Source: UBA4615 sp046046245
GTDB lineage: Bacteria > Pseudomonadota > Gammaproteobacteria > Burkholderiales > Burkholderiaceae_E
Length of the DNA stretch: 64,000 nt
NCBI GenBank assembly: GCA_046046245.1
Contig: JBJOKE010000003.1
Coordinates: forward strand, 310,001 to 374,000
Direction: 5' to 3'
The position numbers and the translations under genes were made by a program. Below the pieces are notes generated by a model. The model searched no databases and had not been told where the DNA came from. It saw only the letters and a program-made list of their open reading frames with translations. This document shows, piece after piece, positions 27,185 to 34,868 of this stretch. Each line of letters opens with the position of its first letter. Within the stretch, counting starts at the first letter, position 1.

Positions 27185-28654
27185 ATGTCTAACCTGTCCC
27201 CCGTTATCAAGTCTATCCAGGACGTCATGCGCCAGGACGCCGGCATCAACGGCGACGCGCAGCGCATCGAGCAGATGGTGTGGCTGCTGTTCCTGAAGGT
27301 GTTCGACGCGCTGGAAGAAGAGCTTGAACTCACGCGCGACGACTATCGCAGCCCCATCCCCGAGAACCTGCGTTGGCGGAACTGGGCTGCCGACCCCGAG
27401 GGCATCACCGGCGACGCGCTGCTGGACTTCGTGAACAACCAGCTCTTCCCGAAGCTGAAGAACCTGGCGGCCGACCCGGTGCGCAACCCGCGCGGCTGGG
27501 TAGTGCGCGGCGTCTTCGAGGACGCCAACAACTTCATGAAGAGCGGCCAGCTGCTGCGCCAGGTGATCAACAAGCTGGCCAGCATCGACTTCAACCGCCA
27601 GGCCGAGCGCCATCAGTTCAACGACCTGTACGAGAAGATCCTGCGCGATCTGCAGAGCGCCGGCAACGCAGGCGAGTTCTACACGCCGCGCGCGGTGACG
27701 CAGTTCATGGTGGACATGGTGAACCCGCAGCTCGGCGAACGCGTGCTCGACCCGGCCACCGGCACCGGCGGCTTCCTGGTGTGCGCCATCGAGCACCTGC
27801 GCAAGCAGGTGCGCAACACCGAGCAAGAGGCGCTGCTGCAGACCAGCATCCTGGGCGTGGAGAAGAAGCAGCTGCCGCACCTGCTGTGCGTGACCAACCT
27901 GATGCTGCACGGCATCGAGGTGCCCAGCCAAATCCGCCACGACAACACGCTGGCCCGGCCGCTGCGCGACTACACCCCTGCCGAACGCGTGGACGTGGTG
28001 CTGACCAACCCACCCTTCGGCGGCATCGAGGAGCCGGGCATCGAGGCGGGCTTTCCGGCCGATGTGCGTACCAAGGAGACGGCCGATCTCTTCCTGGTGC
28101 TGATCAAGCACATCCTGAAGGCCAACGGCCGCGCCGCGCTGGTGCTGCCCGACGGCACGCTGTTCGGCGAAGGTGTGAAGACGCGCATCAAGGAGCAGCT
28201 GCTCGCCGAGTGCGACCTGCACACCATCGTGCGCCTGCCCAACGGCGTGTTCGCCCCCTACACCGGCATCAAGACCAACCTGCTGTTCTTCACCAAGGGC
28301 CGGCCGACGCAGGCCACCTGGTACTACGAGCACCCCTACCCGCCCGGGGTGAAGAGCTACAACAAGACCAAGCCGATCCGCATCGAAGAGTTCGACGCCG
28401 AGAAGGCCTGGTGGGGCAGCGAGGCCGATGGCTTTGCGGCGCGGGTGGAAAACGAGCGGGCGTGGAAGGTGAGCATCGATGCCATCAAGGCGGGCGGCTT
28501 CAACCTGGACCAGAAGAACCCGCATGCGGCTGAGGCTGTGAGCCACGACCCTGACGAGCTACTGCGGGACTACGCCCGGCTGCAGGGCGAGGCGCAGGCC
28601 TTGCGGGACCAGTTGAAAGCGATCCTGGCGCAGTCGCTGGGGGGCGGGCGATGA
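27185..28654 (+). CDS. hsdM: Type I N6-adenine DNA methyltransferase (HsdM)
   Basis: 489-residue modification subunit that methylates adenine using S-adenosylmethionine. An N-terminal helical HsdM domain (1-160) precedes the methylase core: motif I DPATGTGGFLV near residue 190 and motif IV NPPFGG near residue 274. The NPPF catalytic tetrapeptide is intact. It begins 38 bases after hsdR and its stop overlaps the next start by 4 bases. Confidence 0.96.
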   Translation: MSNLSPVIKSIQDVMRQDAGINGDAQRIEQMVWLLFLKVFDALEEELELTRDDYRSPIPENLRWRNWAADPEGITGDALLDFVNNQLFPKLKNLAADPVRNPRGWVVRGVFEDANNFMKSGQLLRQVINKLASIDFNRQAERHQFNDLYEKILRDLQSAGNAGEFYTPRAVTQFMVDMVNPQLGERVLDPATGTGGFLVCAIEHLRKQVRNTEQEALLQTSILGVEKKQLPHLLCVTNLMLHGIEVPSQIRHDNTLARPLRDYTPAERVDVVLTNPPFGGIEEPGIEAGFPADVRTKETADLFLVLIKHILKANGRAALVLPDGTLFGEGVKTRIKEQLLAECDLHTIVRLPNGVFAPYTGIKTNLLFFTKGRPTQATWYYEHPYPPGVKSYNKTKPIRIEEFDAEKAWWGSEADGFAARVENERAWKVSIDAIKAGGFNLDQKNPHAAEAVSHDPDELLRDYARLQGEAQALRDQLKAILAQSLGGGR

Positions 28655-29781
28655 CACGACGTGCCAAGGCCGGCGTATCGGCCACCTCCACCGCAGCGCC
28701 TCAGGTCGTGCCGCGAGAGGGTTCGGCACCTGAGGCAGGCGATGCGGCCCCGGAGGCGCTGTACGGCCAGATCCGCGAGGTGCTGGCGCAGGCGCGGCAG
28801 CAGACCTGGCGCCAGGTCAACCAGTCCATGGTGCAGGCGTATTGGCAGGTGGGGCGGCTGATCGTCGAGCACGAGCAGGCGGGGCAGGCTCGCGCCGCCT
28901 ACGGAACCGGCCTGTTGCAGAGCCTGGCCCACCGACTGACCGCCGAGTTCGGTCCCGGCTTTGCCGTCCAGAGCCTGCGTAACTTTCGCCAGTTCTACCT
29001 GACCCTCGGCGCGGACGAGATTCGCTCCATGCCGTGGAGCGAATTGAGCTGGTCGCACCTGAAGACCTTGATGCGCGTGGCCAACGAGCAGGCCCGGCGC
29101 TGGTACGCCCAGGAGGCCGCGCAACAGCGCTGGAGCGTGGCCGCGCTGGACCGGCAGATCGGCACCCTCTACTACGAGCGCCTGCTCTCCAGCCAGGACA
29201 AGGCCGGCGTGCAGCGCGAGGCGCAGGCCCTCATCGAGCGCGACGCCCGCCCCGACCCGCGTGACTTCATCCGCGACCCCTACGTGCTGGAGTTCCTGGG
29301 CGCGCAGCCCGGGGCCAGCCTGTACGAGAAAGACCTGGAGCAAGGCCTGCTCGACCAGTTGCAGAAGTTCCTGCTCGAGCTGGGCAAGGGCTTCGCCTTC
29401 GTGGCACGCGAGCGGCACCTGCACATCGAGGGCGAGGACGCCTTTGTCGACCTCGTCTTCTACAACTTCATCCTGAAGTGCTTCGTGCTGGTGGAGCTGA
29501 AGGTGGGCAAGCTCAGCCACCAGGACGTGGGCCAGCTCGACATGTATGTGCGCGTCTTCGACGAGCGCATGCGCGGCGAGGGTGACGGGCCCACCATCGG
29601 CCTCATCCTGTGCAGCGAGCGCAACGAGGCCGTGGCGCGCTACTCGCTGCTGGCTGAAAGCCGCCAGCTCTTCGCCAGCCGCTACCAGCCCTGGCTGCCC
29701 ACCGAGGCGGAACTGCAGGCTGAGCTGACCCGCGACCGTGCCTTGCTGGAAGGGGCGCGGGGCGAGGAGGGCGGGGCGTGA
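28651..29781 (+). CDS. DUF1016 (YhcG-type) PD-(D/E)XK nuclease
   Basis: 376-residue protein of the DUF1016/YhcG family. The N-terminal part (about 40-190) carries the family's helical domain with QVGRLIVEHEQ and LRNFRQFY. The C-terminal part is a PD-(D/E)XK nuclease fold with the Asp in FVDLVFYN (about residue 268) and E-L-K in VLVELKVG (about 283), followed by QLDMYVRVFD. Overlaps hsdM upstream and hsdS downstream by 4 bases each, so it is built into the hsd operon rather than merely near it. Its role there is not established; it may be an accessory nuclease or anti-phage effector. Confidence 0.9.
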   Translation: MTRRAKAGVSATSTAAPQVVPREGSAPEAGDAAPEALYGQIREVLAQARQQTWRQVNQSMVQAYWQVGRLIVEHEQAGQARAAYGTGLLQSLAHRLTAEFGPGFAVQSLRNFRQFYLTLGADEIRSMPWSELSWSHLKTLMRVANEQARRWYAQEAAQQRWSVAALDRQIGTLYYERLLSSQDKAGVQREAQALIERDARPDPRDFIRDPYVLEFLGAQPGASLYEKDLEQGLLDQLQKFLLELGKGFAFVARERHLHIEGEDAFVDLVFYNFILKCFVLVELKVGKLSHQDVGQLDMYVRVFDERMRGEGDGPTIGLILCSERNEAVARYSLLAESRQLFASRYQPWLPTEAELQAELTRDRALLEGARGEEGGA

Positions 29782-31427
29782 GCGGCTCGCTGCTTCAGGC
29801 GTTCGATCGCGTCGCCCAGGCGCCGGGCGGCGTGGCGCGGTTGCGGGAGTTGATCTTGTCGCTGGCGGTGCGCGGGAAGCTGGTGCGGCAGGATCCGAAC
29901 GAGGAGCCGGCCAGCGTGTTGCTGCAGCGCATCCGTGCTGAGAAAGACCGGCTGCTTGCGGAGGGAAAGATCAAGCGGGACAAGCCGCTGCCGCCGATTG
30001 CGGAGGACGAGATACTGTTTGAATTGCCGAGGGGCTGGGAGTGGGCTCGTATACCCGACATCTCCTTCAGCCTCGGCCAAGTTGATCCAGTAGCCCCGTT
30101 TTCGTACATCGACGTAGCTGCTATAGATAACTTGAGAGGTGTAGTCGCCCCTGAAGTTCAGGTAATAGCACCCGCGGATGCATCGTCGAGGGCCAGAAAG
30201 GTAGTTCAAGTCGGGACTGTTTTGTATTCGACCGTCAGACCGTACCTTAAAAACATCGCGATCGTTGAGAGAGATTACTTTCCTGAGCCGATAGCGAGTA
30301 CCGCTTTCGCGGTAATGCATCCCCATACCGGTGTCGATTCTCGATTCTTGCTGCACTACCTGCGCAGTCTGCCATTCACAGAATTTGTAAACGCCAAAGC
30401 CGTAGGGGTTGCTTACCCTGCAATCAATGACGCAAACTTTTTTCAGGGTATCGTCCCTCTGCCCGCCACAAAGGAACAACAGCGCATCGTCGCCCGCGTC
30501 GACGAATTGATGCGCCTGTGCGATGCCCTCGAAGCCAAGGGCCGGCTCGAAGCCGAGCAGCACACCCGCCTGCTCGACACCTTGCTCGGAACGCTGACCG
30601 ACAGCGCCACCTCCGAAGAACTGACCGCCAACTGGCAACGCGTGGCCGAGCATTTCGATCTGCTGCTGGATAGGCCGGAGGCGGTGGATGCGTTGGAGCA
30701 GACGGTGCTGCAGCTCGCCGTGCGCGGGCTGTTGGTGCCGCAGGATCCGAGTGACGAGCCTGCCGACACACTGCTTATGCAGATTCGAGAACACAAGGCC
30801 CGGCTGGTGAACGCTGGCAAGGTCAGAGTAGCTAGGCCCGTCGATGAGATTGACGTCGACGAGCTCCCGTTTAACCTTCCGCAGACGTGGGCGTGGGCTC
30901 GATTTGGCGACATCACTATCAATCGAGACGGGGAACGAGTTCCTGTGTCGTCCAGCGACCGTGAGCAGCGCACTAAGGTCTATGACTACTACGGCGCGTC
31001 CGGCGTCATCGACAAGATTGACGGATACCTGTTTGATAAGACGCTGCTCCTCATCGGCGAGGACGGAGCCAATCTGCTTAACCGTTCCACTCCGATTGCG
31101 TTCCTGGCCCACGGTAAGTACTGGGTCAACAACCACGCACACGTGATCGACACGATAGACGTCCGACTCATGCTTTATCTGGAGCTCTTCGTAAACGCCA
31201 TCTCCCTCGAACCGTATGTCACTGGAACCGCGCAACCGAAGATGAACCAGGCGAAGCTAAACAGCATCGTAGTTGCACTGCCGCCCCTCGCGGAGCAGTC
31301 GCGCATCGTCGCCCGCGTCACTGAACTCCGCCGCCTCTGCGCCGACCTGCGCCAACGCCTCGCCACCAGCCAAGCCACGCAGTCGCGACTGGCTGAGGCC
31401 TTGGTGGAATCGGTGGCATCGGTTTGA
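29778..31427 (+). CDS. hsdS: Type I restriction specificity subunit HsdS
   Basis: 549-residue specificity subunit with two target-recognition domains (TRDs), each followed by a helical conserved region. The two halves repeat a shared block: LAVRGKLV-QDP near residue 30 and LAVRGLLV-QDP near residue 315, and the EQ-RIVARV-EL-RLC helix starts near residues 235 and 510. TRD1 (about 30010-30450) and TRD2 (about 30870-31270) are visibly AT-richer than the conserved blocks, the usual sign of TRD exchange. Start is GTG 29778 overlapping the DUF1016 stop (GTGA). The target sequence cannot be predicted. Confidence 0.95.
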   Translation: MSGSLLQAFDRVAQAPGGVARLRELILSLAVRGKLVRQDPNEEPASVLLQRIRAEKDRLLAEGKIKRDKPLPPIAEDEILFELPRGWEWARIPDISFSLGQVDPVAPFSYIDVAAIDNLRGVVAPEVQVIAPADASSRARKVVQVGTVLYSTVRPYLKNIAIVERDYFPEPIASTAFAVMHPHTGVDSRFLLHYLRSLPFTEFVNAKAVGVAYPAINDANFFQGIVPLPATKEQQRIVARVDELMRLCDALEAKGRLEAEQHTRLLDTLLGTLTDSATSEELTANWQRVAEHFDLLLDRPEAVDALEQTVLQLAVRGLLVPQDPSDEPADTLLMQIREHKARLVNAGKVRVARPVDEIDVDELPFNLPQTWAWARFGDITINRDGERVPVSSSDREQRTKVYDYYGASGVIDKIDGYLFDKTLLLIGEDGANLLNRSTPIAFLAHGKYWVNNHAHVIDTIDVRLMLYLELFVNAISLEPYVTGTAQPKMNQAKLNSIVVALPPLAEQSRIVARVTELRRLCADLRQRLATSQATQSRLAEALVESVASV

Positions 31428-31474
31428 ACTACACATCTCCGCCCCCTTGCAAACGACCGCCGCAGGAACCCGCC

Positions 31475-32740
31475 ATGAACCCAGCCACTGAGACCTCCAC
31501 CATCGCCAGGAAGCGGGTCCGCAAGGCCAGGCGGCCGCGCTTGCAGTTGACCCACCTGGGGCCGATTCAGTCGGCCGATGTGAGCTTTGGCGATTTCACG
31601 GTCATCGTGGGGCCGCAAGCCACGGGCAAGAGCATCTTCCTGCAGACGCTGAAGCTGCTGGTGGACCGCGACCACATTCATGACACCTTCAAGCACCACA
31701 GCATGTCGTTCAACGACAACGCCGGCGCCTTCATGGAGGGCTACTTTGGCCGTGGCATGGCCGGCGTCTGGAGTTCGCAATCAGCGTTGAGCTGGAACGG
31801 CACCGCAGTTGCGCTGCCCGACTATGCAAGGCCCACCAAGTCCAAGAAGCGTTACGAGCGGATGTTCTACATCCCGGCCCAGCGGGTAATGAGCCTGCCC
31901 GGAGGGGTGTCGCAAAACTTCGGCCAGTTCAACTTTGGCGATCCGTACACGCTTCGCGCTTTCAGCGACGCCGTACACGACTTGATTCAGAACGAGTTCG
32001 GCGCCAAAGGCGAACTGTTTCCAGGGCCGAACCGGCTGAACGAGACGCTGCGCAAGCCCATTCAGACCCATCTGTTTGGCGGCCACCGCTTGCTCATCGA
32101 CGACAAGGACTTCACCAAACGCCTGGGACTTCAGGTCAAGGGGCAGGCCAAGCCGCTGGGCTTCCTATCGTGGTCGGCTGGACAGCGCGAGTTCACTCCG
32201 TTGCTCATGGGCGTCTATTGGCTTTGCCCCACGACCTACCGCCGCAAGACGGGCAGCACCGCCGACGAGAGCATCGAATGGGTGGTGATCGAAGAGCCCG
32301 AGATGGGCTTGCACCCTCAGGGCATCACGGCGGTGTTGCTGCTCGTGCTGGAGCTGATGCGCCGGGGCTACCGAGTGGTGCTGTCTTCCCATTCACCGGT
32401 GGTGCTGGAGATGGTGTGGGCCTTGCAGGAATTCAAGAAGTTGCGCAGTTCCGAGCCTTCCGTCCGACAAGTTCTTAAATTGCCTGCCACCGCGGAGGCC
32501 AAGAAGATCGCCCTGTCGGCCCTGAGCAAGGACTACGCCGTGTACTACTTCGAGCGTGATGGCTCCGTGCGCGACATCTCCAGCCTCGACCCGGCCGCGC
32601 TGGACCCGTCTGAATCAGAGTGGGGCGGGATCAGCGGTTTTGCTGCGCGTGCGAACGAGGCCATTGCCGATGCGGTGAACATAGCTGCGGTCGCACCCAA
32701 GAGGAAGCGCAAGGCCGTCCCTCAAGGGGCCACGACATGA
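31475..32740 (+). CDS. ABC-type (AAA_21/OLD-like) ATPase
   Basis: 421-residue soluble ATPase of the RecF/OLD/SMC-like class. Walker A is GPQATGKS at residues 46-53; an ABC signature-like SAGQRE follows near residue 233, Walker B with catalytic Glu is VVIEEPEMGLHP near residue 275, and the switch His is in LSSHSP. No nuclease (TOPRIM) domain is fused. Start ATG 31475 is preceded by AGGAA; a TTG overlapping the hsdS stop is less likely. The stop overlaps the start of the next gene (ATGA), so the two form a coupled pair, as in many two-gene anti-phage systems where an ATPase senses and a partner kills or cuts. Confidence 0.85.
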   Translation: MNPATETSTIARKRVRKARRPRLQLTHLGPIQSADVSFGDFTVIVGPQATGKSIFLQTLKLLVDRDHIHDTFKHHSMSFNDNAGAFMEGYFGRGMAGVWSSQSALSWNGTAVALPDYARPTKSKKRYERMFYIPAQRVMSLPGGVSQNFGQFNFGDPYTLRAFSDAVHDLIQNEFGAKGELFPGPNRLNETLRKPIQTHLFGGHRLLIDDKDFTKRLGLQVKGQAKPLGFLSWSAGQREFTPLLMGVYWLCPTTYRRKTGSTADESIEWVVIEEPEMGLHPQGITAVLLLVLELMRRGYRVVLSSHSPVVLEMVWALQEFKKLRSSEPSVRQVLKLPATAEAKKIALSALSKDYAVYYFERDGSVRDISSLDPAALDPSESEWGGISGFAARANEAIADAVNIAAVAPKRKRKAVPQGATT

Positions 32741-33343
32741 AAGGCCGCGGCAAGAGGCCCGCGATGGGGGCCCGGCATCGAGAAGCAACAGTCTTTCAAG
32801 GTGCCGCCTGCGCTGCAGGCTTGGTGCCGCGCGGCGGCAAGGATGCTGTTGAAGGCATTTACCGTGCCCTGATCATTGCCAGCAAAGGGGCGCAGTTCAC
32901 CGGAAGTGTGGACGTGGATGGGCACTTCAGTGTTTCCGAGCCTCAGGAGCACCGATGGGACTATGGTGTCGGCCTCGCGCTGTGTGGACGTGGATGGGCA
33001 CTTCAGTGTTTCCGAGCCTCAGGAGCACCGATGGGACTATGGTGTCGGCCTCGCGCTTTCAGGTGGAGAAGAGATCGCTTGCTGGGTAGAGCCGCACCCG
33101 GCCTCCAGCACAGGTAATGTGGGAGTCATGCTGAAAAAGCTGGATTGGCTGAAAGCCAAGCTGAAGACGCCACCCTTCAAGCAGTTGAATGCCATGACCT
33201 TCAAGCACAGCCAGGGCATTCCGCGTTTCTACTGGCTGCTGACCCCACAGGGCGTGTGTCGAATCACTGCCACCAGCAAAGAGGCCAAGACCTTGGCCAA
33301 GGCGGGCCTGCGCATGCCGGCTCGGCAAATCACCTTGCCGTGA
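32737..33343 (+). pseudogene. Partner gene of the ATPase, frameshifted by a 76-bp tandem duplication
   Basis: Starts at ATG 32737 overlapping the ATPase stop. Frame is good to about 32981, but a perfect 76-bp tandem repeat (32906-32981 and 32982-33057) shifts it by one base. The sensible C-terminus continues in the next frame to the stop at 33343. With one copy removed the product is 176 residues. It contains VDVDGHFSVSEPQEHRWDYGV, then CWVEPHPAS, LKKLDWLKAKL and a basic C-terminus. I do not recognise the family; the D/E/H-rich middle could be an enzyme active site, but this is a guess. As written, the gene is broken. Confidence 0.75.
32906..33057 (+). repeat. Perfect 76-bp tandem duplication
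   Basis: Copy 1 is 32906-32981 and copy 2 is 32982-33057, identical base for base. Because 76 is not a multiple of 3, it breaks the reading frame of the gene it lies in. Identity suggests a very recent event. Confidence 0.95.
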
Positions 33344-33484
33344 GGAAGACTTGGAATGGGCCAATCACGCAGGCCACGAAGCGATTTGGGCAGTCAATTG
33401 TGCAAGGGGTGCTTGCACTGGCGACAGCAGGCCCATCCGCACGCTGTCTTCGGCCCCGTCGATTGGCACAGCGAGGAGCCTGGT

Positions 33485-33510
33485 TTGTTATCTTCGCCCG
33501 GAGATAACAA
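33485..33510. promoter_or_regulatory. 9-bp inverted repeat upstream of the NucS-like gene
   Basis: TTGTTATCT (33485-33493) and AGATAACAA (33502-33510) are perfect complements around an 8-base spacer, and TTGTTATC recurs at 33560-33567. The AT-rich arms and position 105 bases before the NucS-like start suit an operator. Confidence 0.5.
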
Positions 33511-33614
33511 CGCGCGGGATGCCAAAAAATCCATACGCATCAACCACTTGACCTGACACTTGTTATCCGGAGACGACTTCCAAGAGCCTTCGAGACCCCC
33601 TTCCAACACACCCC

Positions 33615-34706
33615 ATGCCCATCCAGCACGCCATCTGGCAAGTCGGCCAGCAGCCCACCCCGCTGACCACCGCCAAGCTCGCCAGCGAGCAGCAGCTCGA
33701 GGACATGATCGTCCGCGAGCCGGCGATCCTGTCGAGCCAGTGGATGCTGATCGGCCGGCAGGAGGTCACCAGCCACGGCGGGCGCATTGACCTGCTAGCC
33801 ATCGCGCCCGATGGCTCCCTGGTGCTCATCGAGCTCAAGCGCGACCGCACGCCGCGCGAGATCGTCGCCCAGGCGCTGGACTATGCGTCTTGGGTGGCGG
33901 AACTGACCGCCGACCGCATCGTCCAGATCTACGACCGGTTCTCGCAGGGTGGCAGCCTTGGGGCTGCCTTCCAGAAGCGCTTCGGTGTCGCGCTCGACGA
34001 GGAGACGCTGAACCACGCGCACCAGATCATCATCGTGGCCGCCGAGCTCGACCCGTCCACCGAGCGCATCGTGGCCTACCTCAACGCGCGCGACATCGCG
34101 ATCAACGCCGTGTTCTTCCAGGTCTTCCAGCATGGCGGCCAGCAATTGCTGAGTCGTGCCTGGTTGATCGACCCGGGCGAGACGCAGGCCAACGTGGCGG
34201 CTGCCACGGGACCGGCGGGCGAGAAAGAGCCGTGGAACGGCGAGTTCTATGTGTCCTACGGGGGCAACCCCGCGCGCGTCTGGGACGAGGCCCGGCGGCA
34301 CGGTTTCATCAGCGCCGGTGGCGGAACCTGGTACAGCCAGACATTGAAGCTGCTGTCGCCGGGCGACCGGGTGTGGGTGAAGATCCCCAAGACCGGCTAT
34401 GTGGGCGTGGGCCGCGTGATGGAGGCCGTGCAGGCCGCCAAGGACTTCACCTTGCCCACCAACGACGGCGTGCGCCCGGCCCTCGATGTGCTGCAGCATG
34501 GCGCCGAGTGGCGGGCGCTGGCCGATGACCCGGAGAAGTCTGAGTACTTCGTCCGGGTGCAGTGGCTGCAGACCGTGCCGGAGAGCCAAGCCTTCAACGA
34601 GGTGGGCCTCTTCGGCAATCAGAACTCGGTGTGCCAGCCGACCACGCCGAAGTGGCGCCACACGGTGGAGCGGCTGAAGGCGGCGTTTCCGAAGTGGGCC
34701 GGGTGA
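33615..34706 (+). CDS. NucS/DUF91-like nuclease with C-terminal PUA/EVE-like domain
   Basis: 363-residue protein. The N-terminal 120 residues have a PD-(D/E)XK nuclease: the Asp in GGRIDLLAI (about residue 57) and E-L-K in VLIELKRD (about 73), followed by QALDYASWV, as in NucS/DUF91 nucleases. Residues 205-290 (VSYGG to VGVGRVMEA, with GDRVWVKIP) resemble the PUA/EVE-like fold that reads modified bases. This pairing suggests a modification-dependent nuclease, which is an inference. Start is ATG 33615, preceded by a gene-free 271-base stretch with an inverted repeat. Last gene of the island. Confidence 0.8.
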   Translation: MPIQHAIWQVGQQPTPLTTAKLASEQQLEDMIVREPAILSSQWMLIGRQEVTSHGGRIDLLAIAPDGSLVLIELKRDRTPREIVAQALDYASWVAELTADRIVQIYDRFSQGGSLGAAFQKRFGVALDEETLNHAHQIIIVAAELDPSTERIVAYLNARDIAINAVFFQVFQHGGQQLLSRAWLIDPGETQANVAAATGPAGEKEPWNGEFYVSYGGNPARVWDEARRHGFISAGGGTWYSQTLKLLSPGDRVWVKIPKTGYVGVGRVMEAVQAAKDFTLPTNDGVRPALDVLQHGAEWRALADDPEKSEYFVRVQWLQTVPESQAFNEVGLFGNQNSVCQPTTPKWRHTVERLKAAFPKWAG

Positions 34707-34754
34707 CTGAGGCCCCCGCGACCGATCAAGACGACGGCAAGGTGGGATCTTTCC

Positions 34755-34774
34755 GTGTACACGCGCATGTACAC
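34755..34774. repeat. Inverted repeat near the right end of the island
   Basis: GTGTACA (34755-34761) and TGTACAC (34768-34774) around CGCGCA, 57 bases before the right direct repeat. Could be a recombinase or excisionase arm site or a remnant terminator. Confidence 0.4.
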
Positions 34775-34830
34775 ATCAGCCCACTCGGCTCAGAACCCCA
34801 GCAACCACGCGGCTTTCCGGCGGCCTTGAA

Positions 34831-34849
34831 GTTCTGCATCGGGAAGTAG
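34831..34849. repeat. attR-like copy of 19-bp direct repeat
   Basis: Identical to 24418-24436. Outside an open mnmE frame here, so it is a displaced copy of the mnmE end, marking the right island boundary. Confidence 0.8.
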
Positions 34850-34868
34850 CCCACCCCGCCCCGCACGA

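Larger units (their letters stand above)
24437..34849. mobile_element. Integrase-less defence island at the mnmE 3' end (about 10.4 kb)
   Basis: Bounded by identical 19-bp repeats (24418-24436 and 34831-34849). Content is a type I restriction-modification operon, an ATPase-partner pair and a NucS-like nuclease, all on the plus strand. Third-position GC is lower and more variable than in the flanks, and parts of hsdS are clearly AT-richer. I found no tyrosine or serine recombinase, excisionase, replication or transfer gene, so it must be moved by an integrase encoded elsewhere, or be the remnant of a larger element. Confidence 0.75.

Noticed and set aside
33344..33614. Short frames between the broken partner gene and the NucS-like gene
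   Set aside because: They have no ribosome sites or protein-like composition; only the inverted repeat is supported.
24437..34849. Integrase, transposase or toxin-antitoxin gene in the island
   Set aside because: All sizeable frames were accounted for by defence genes; none resembles a recombinase.
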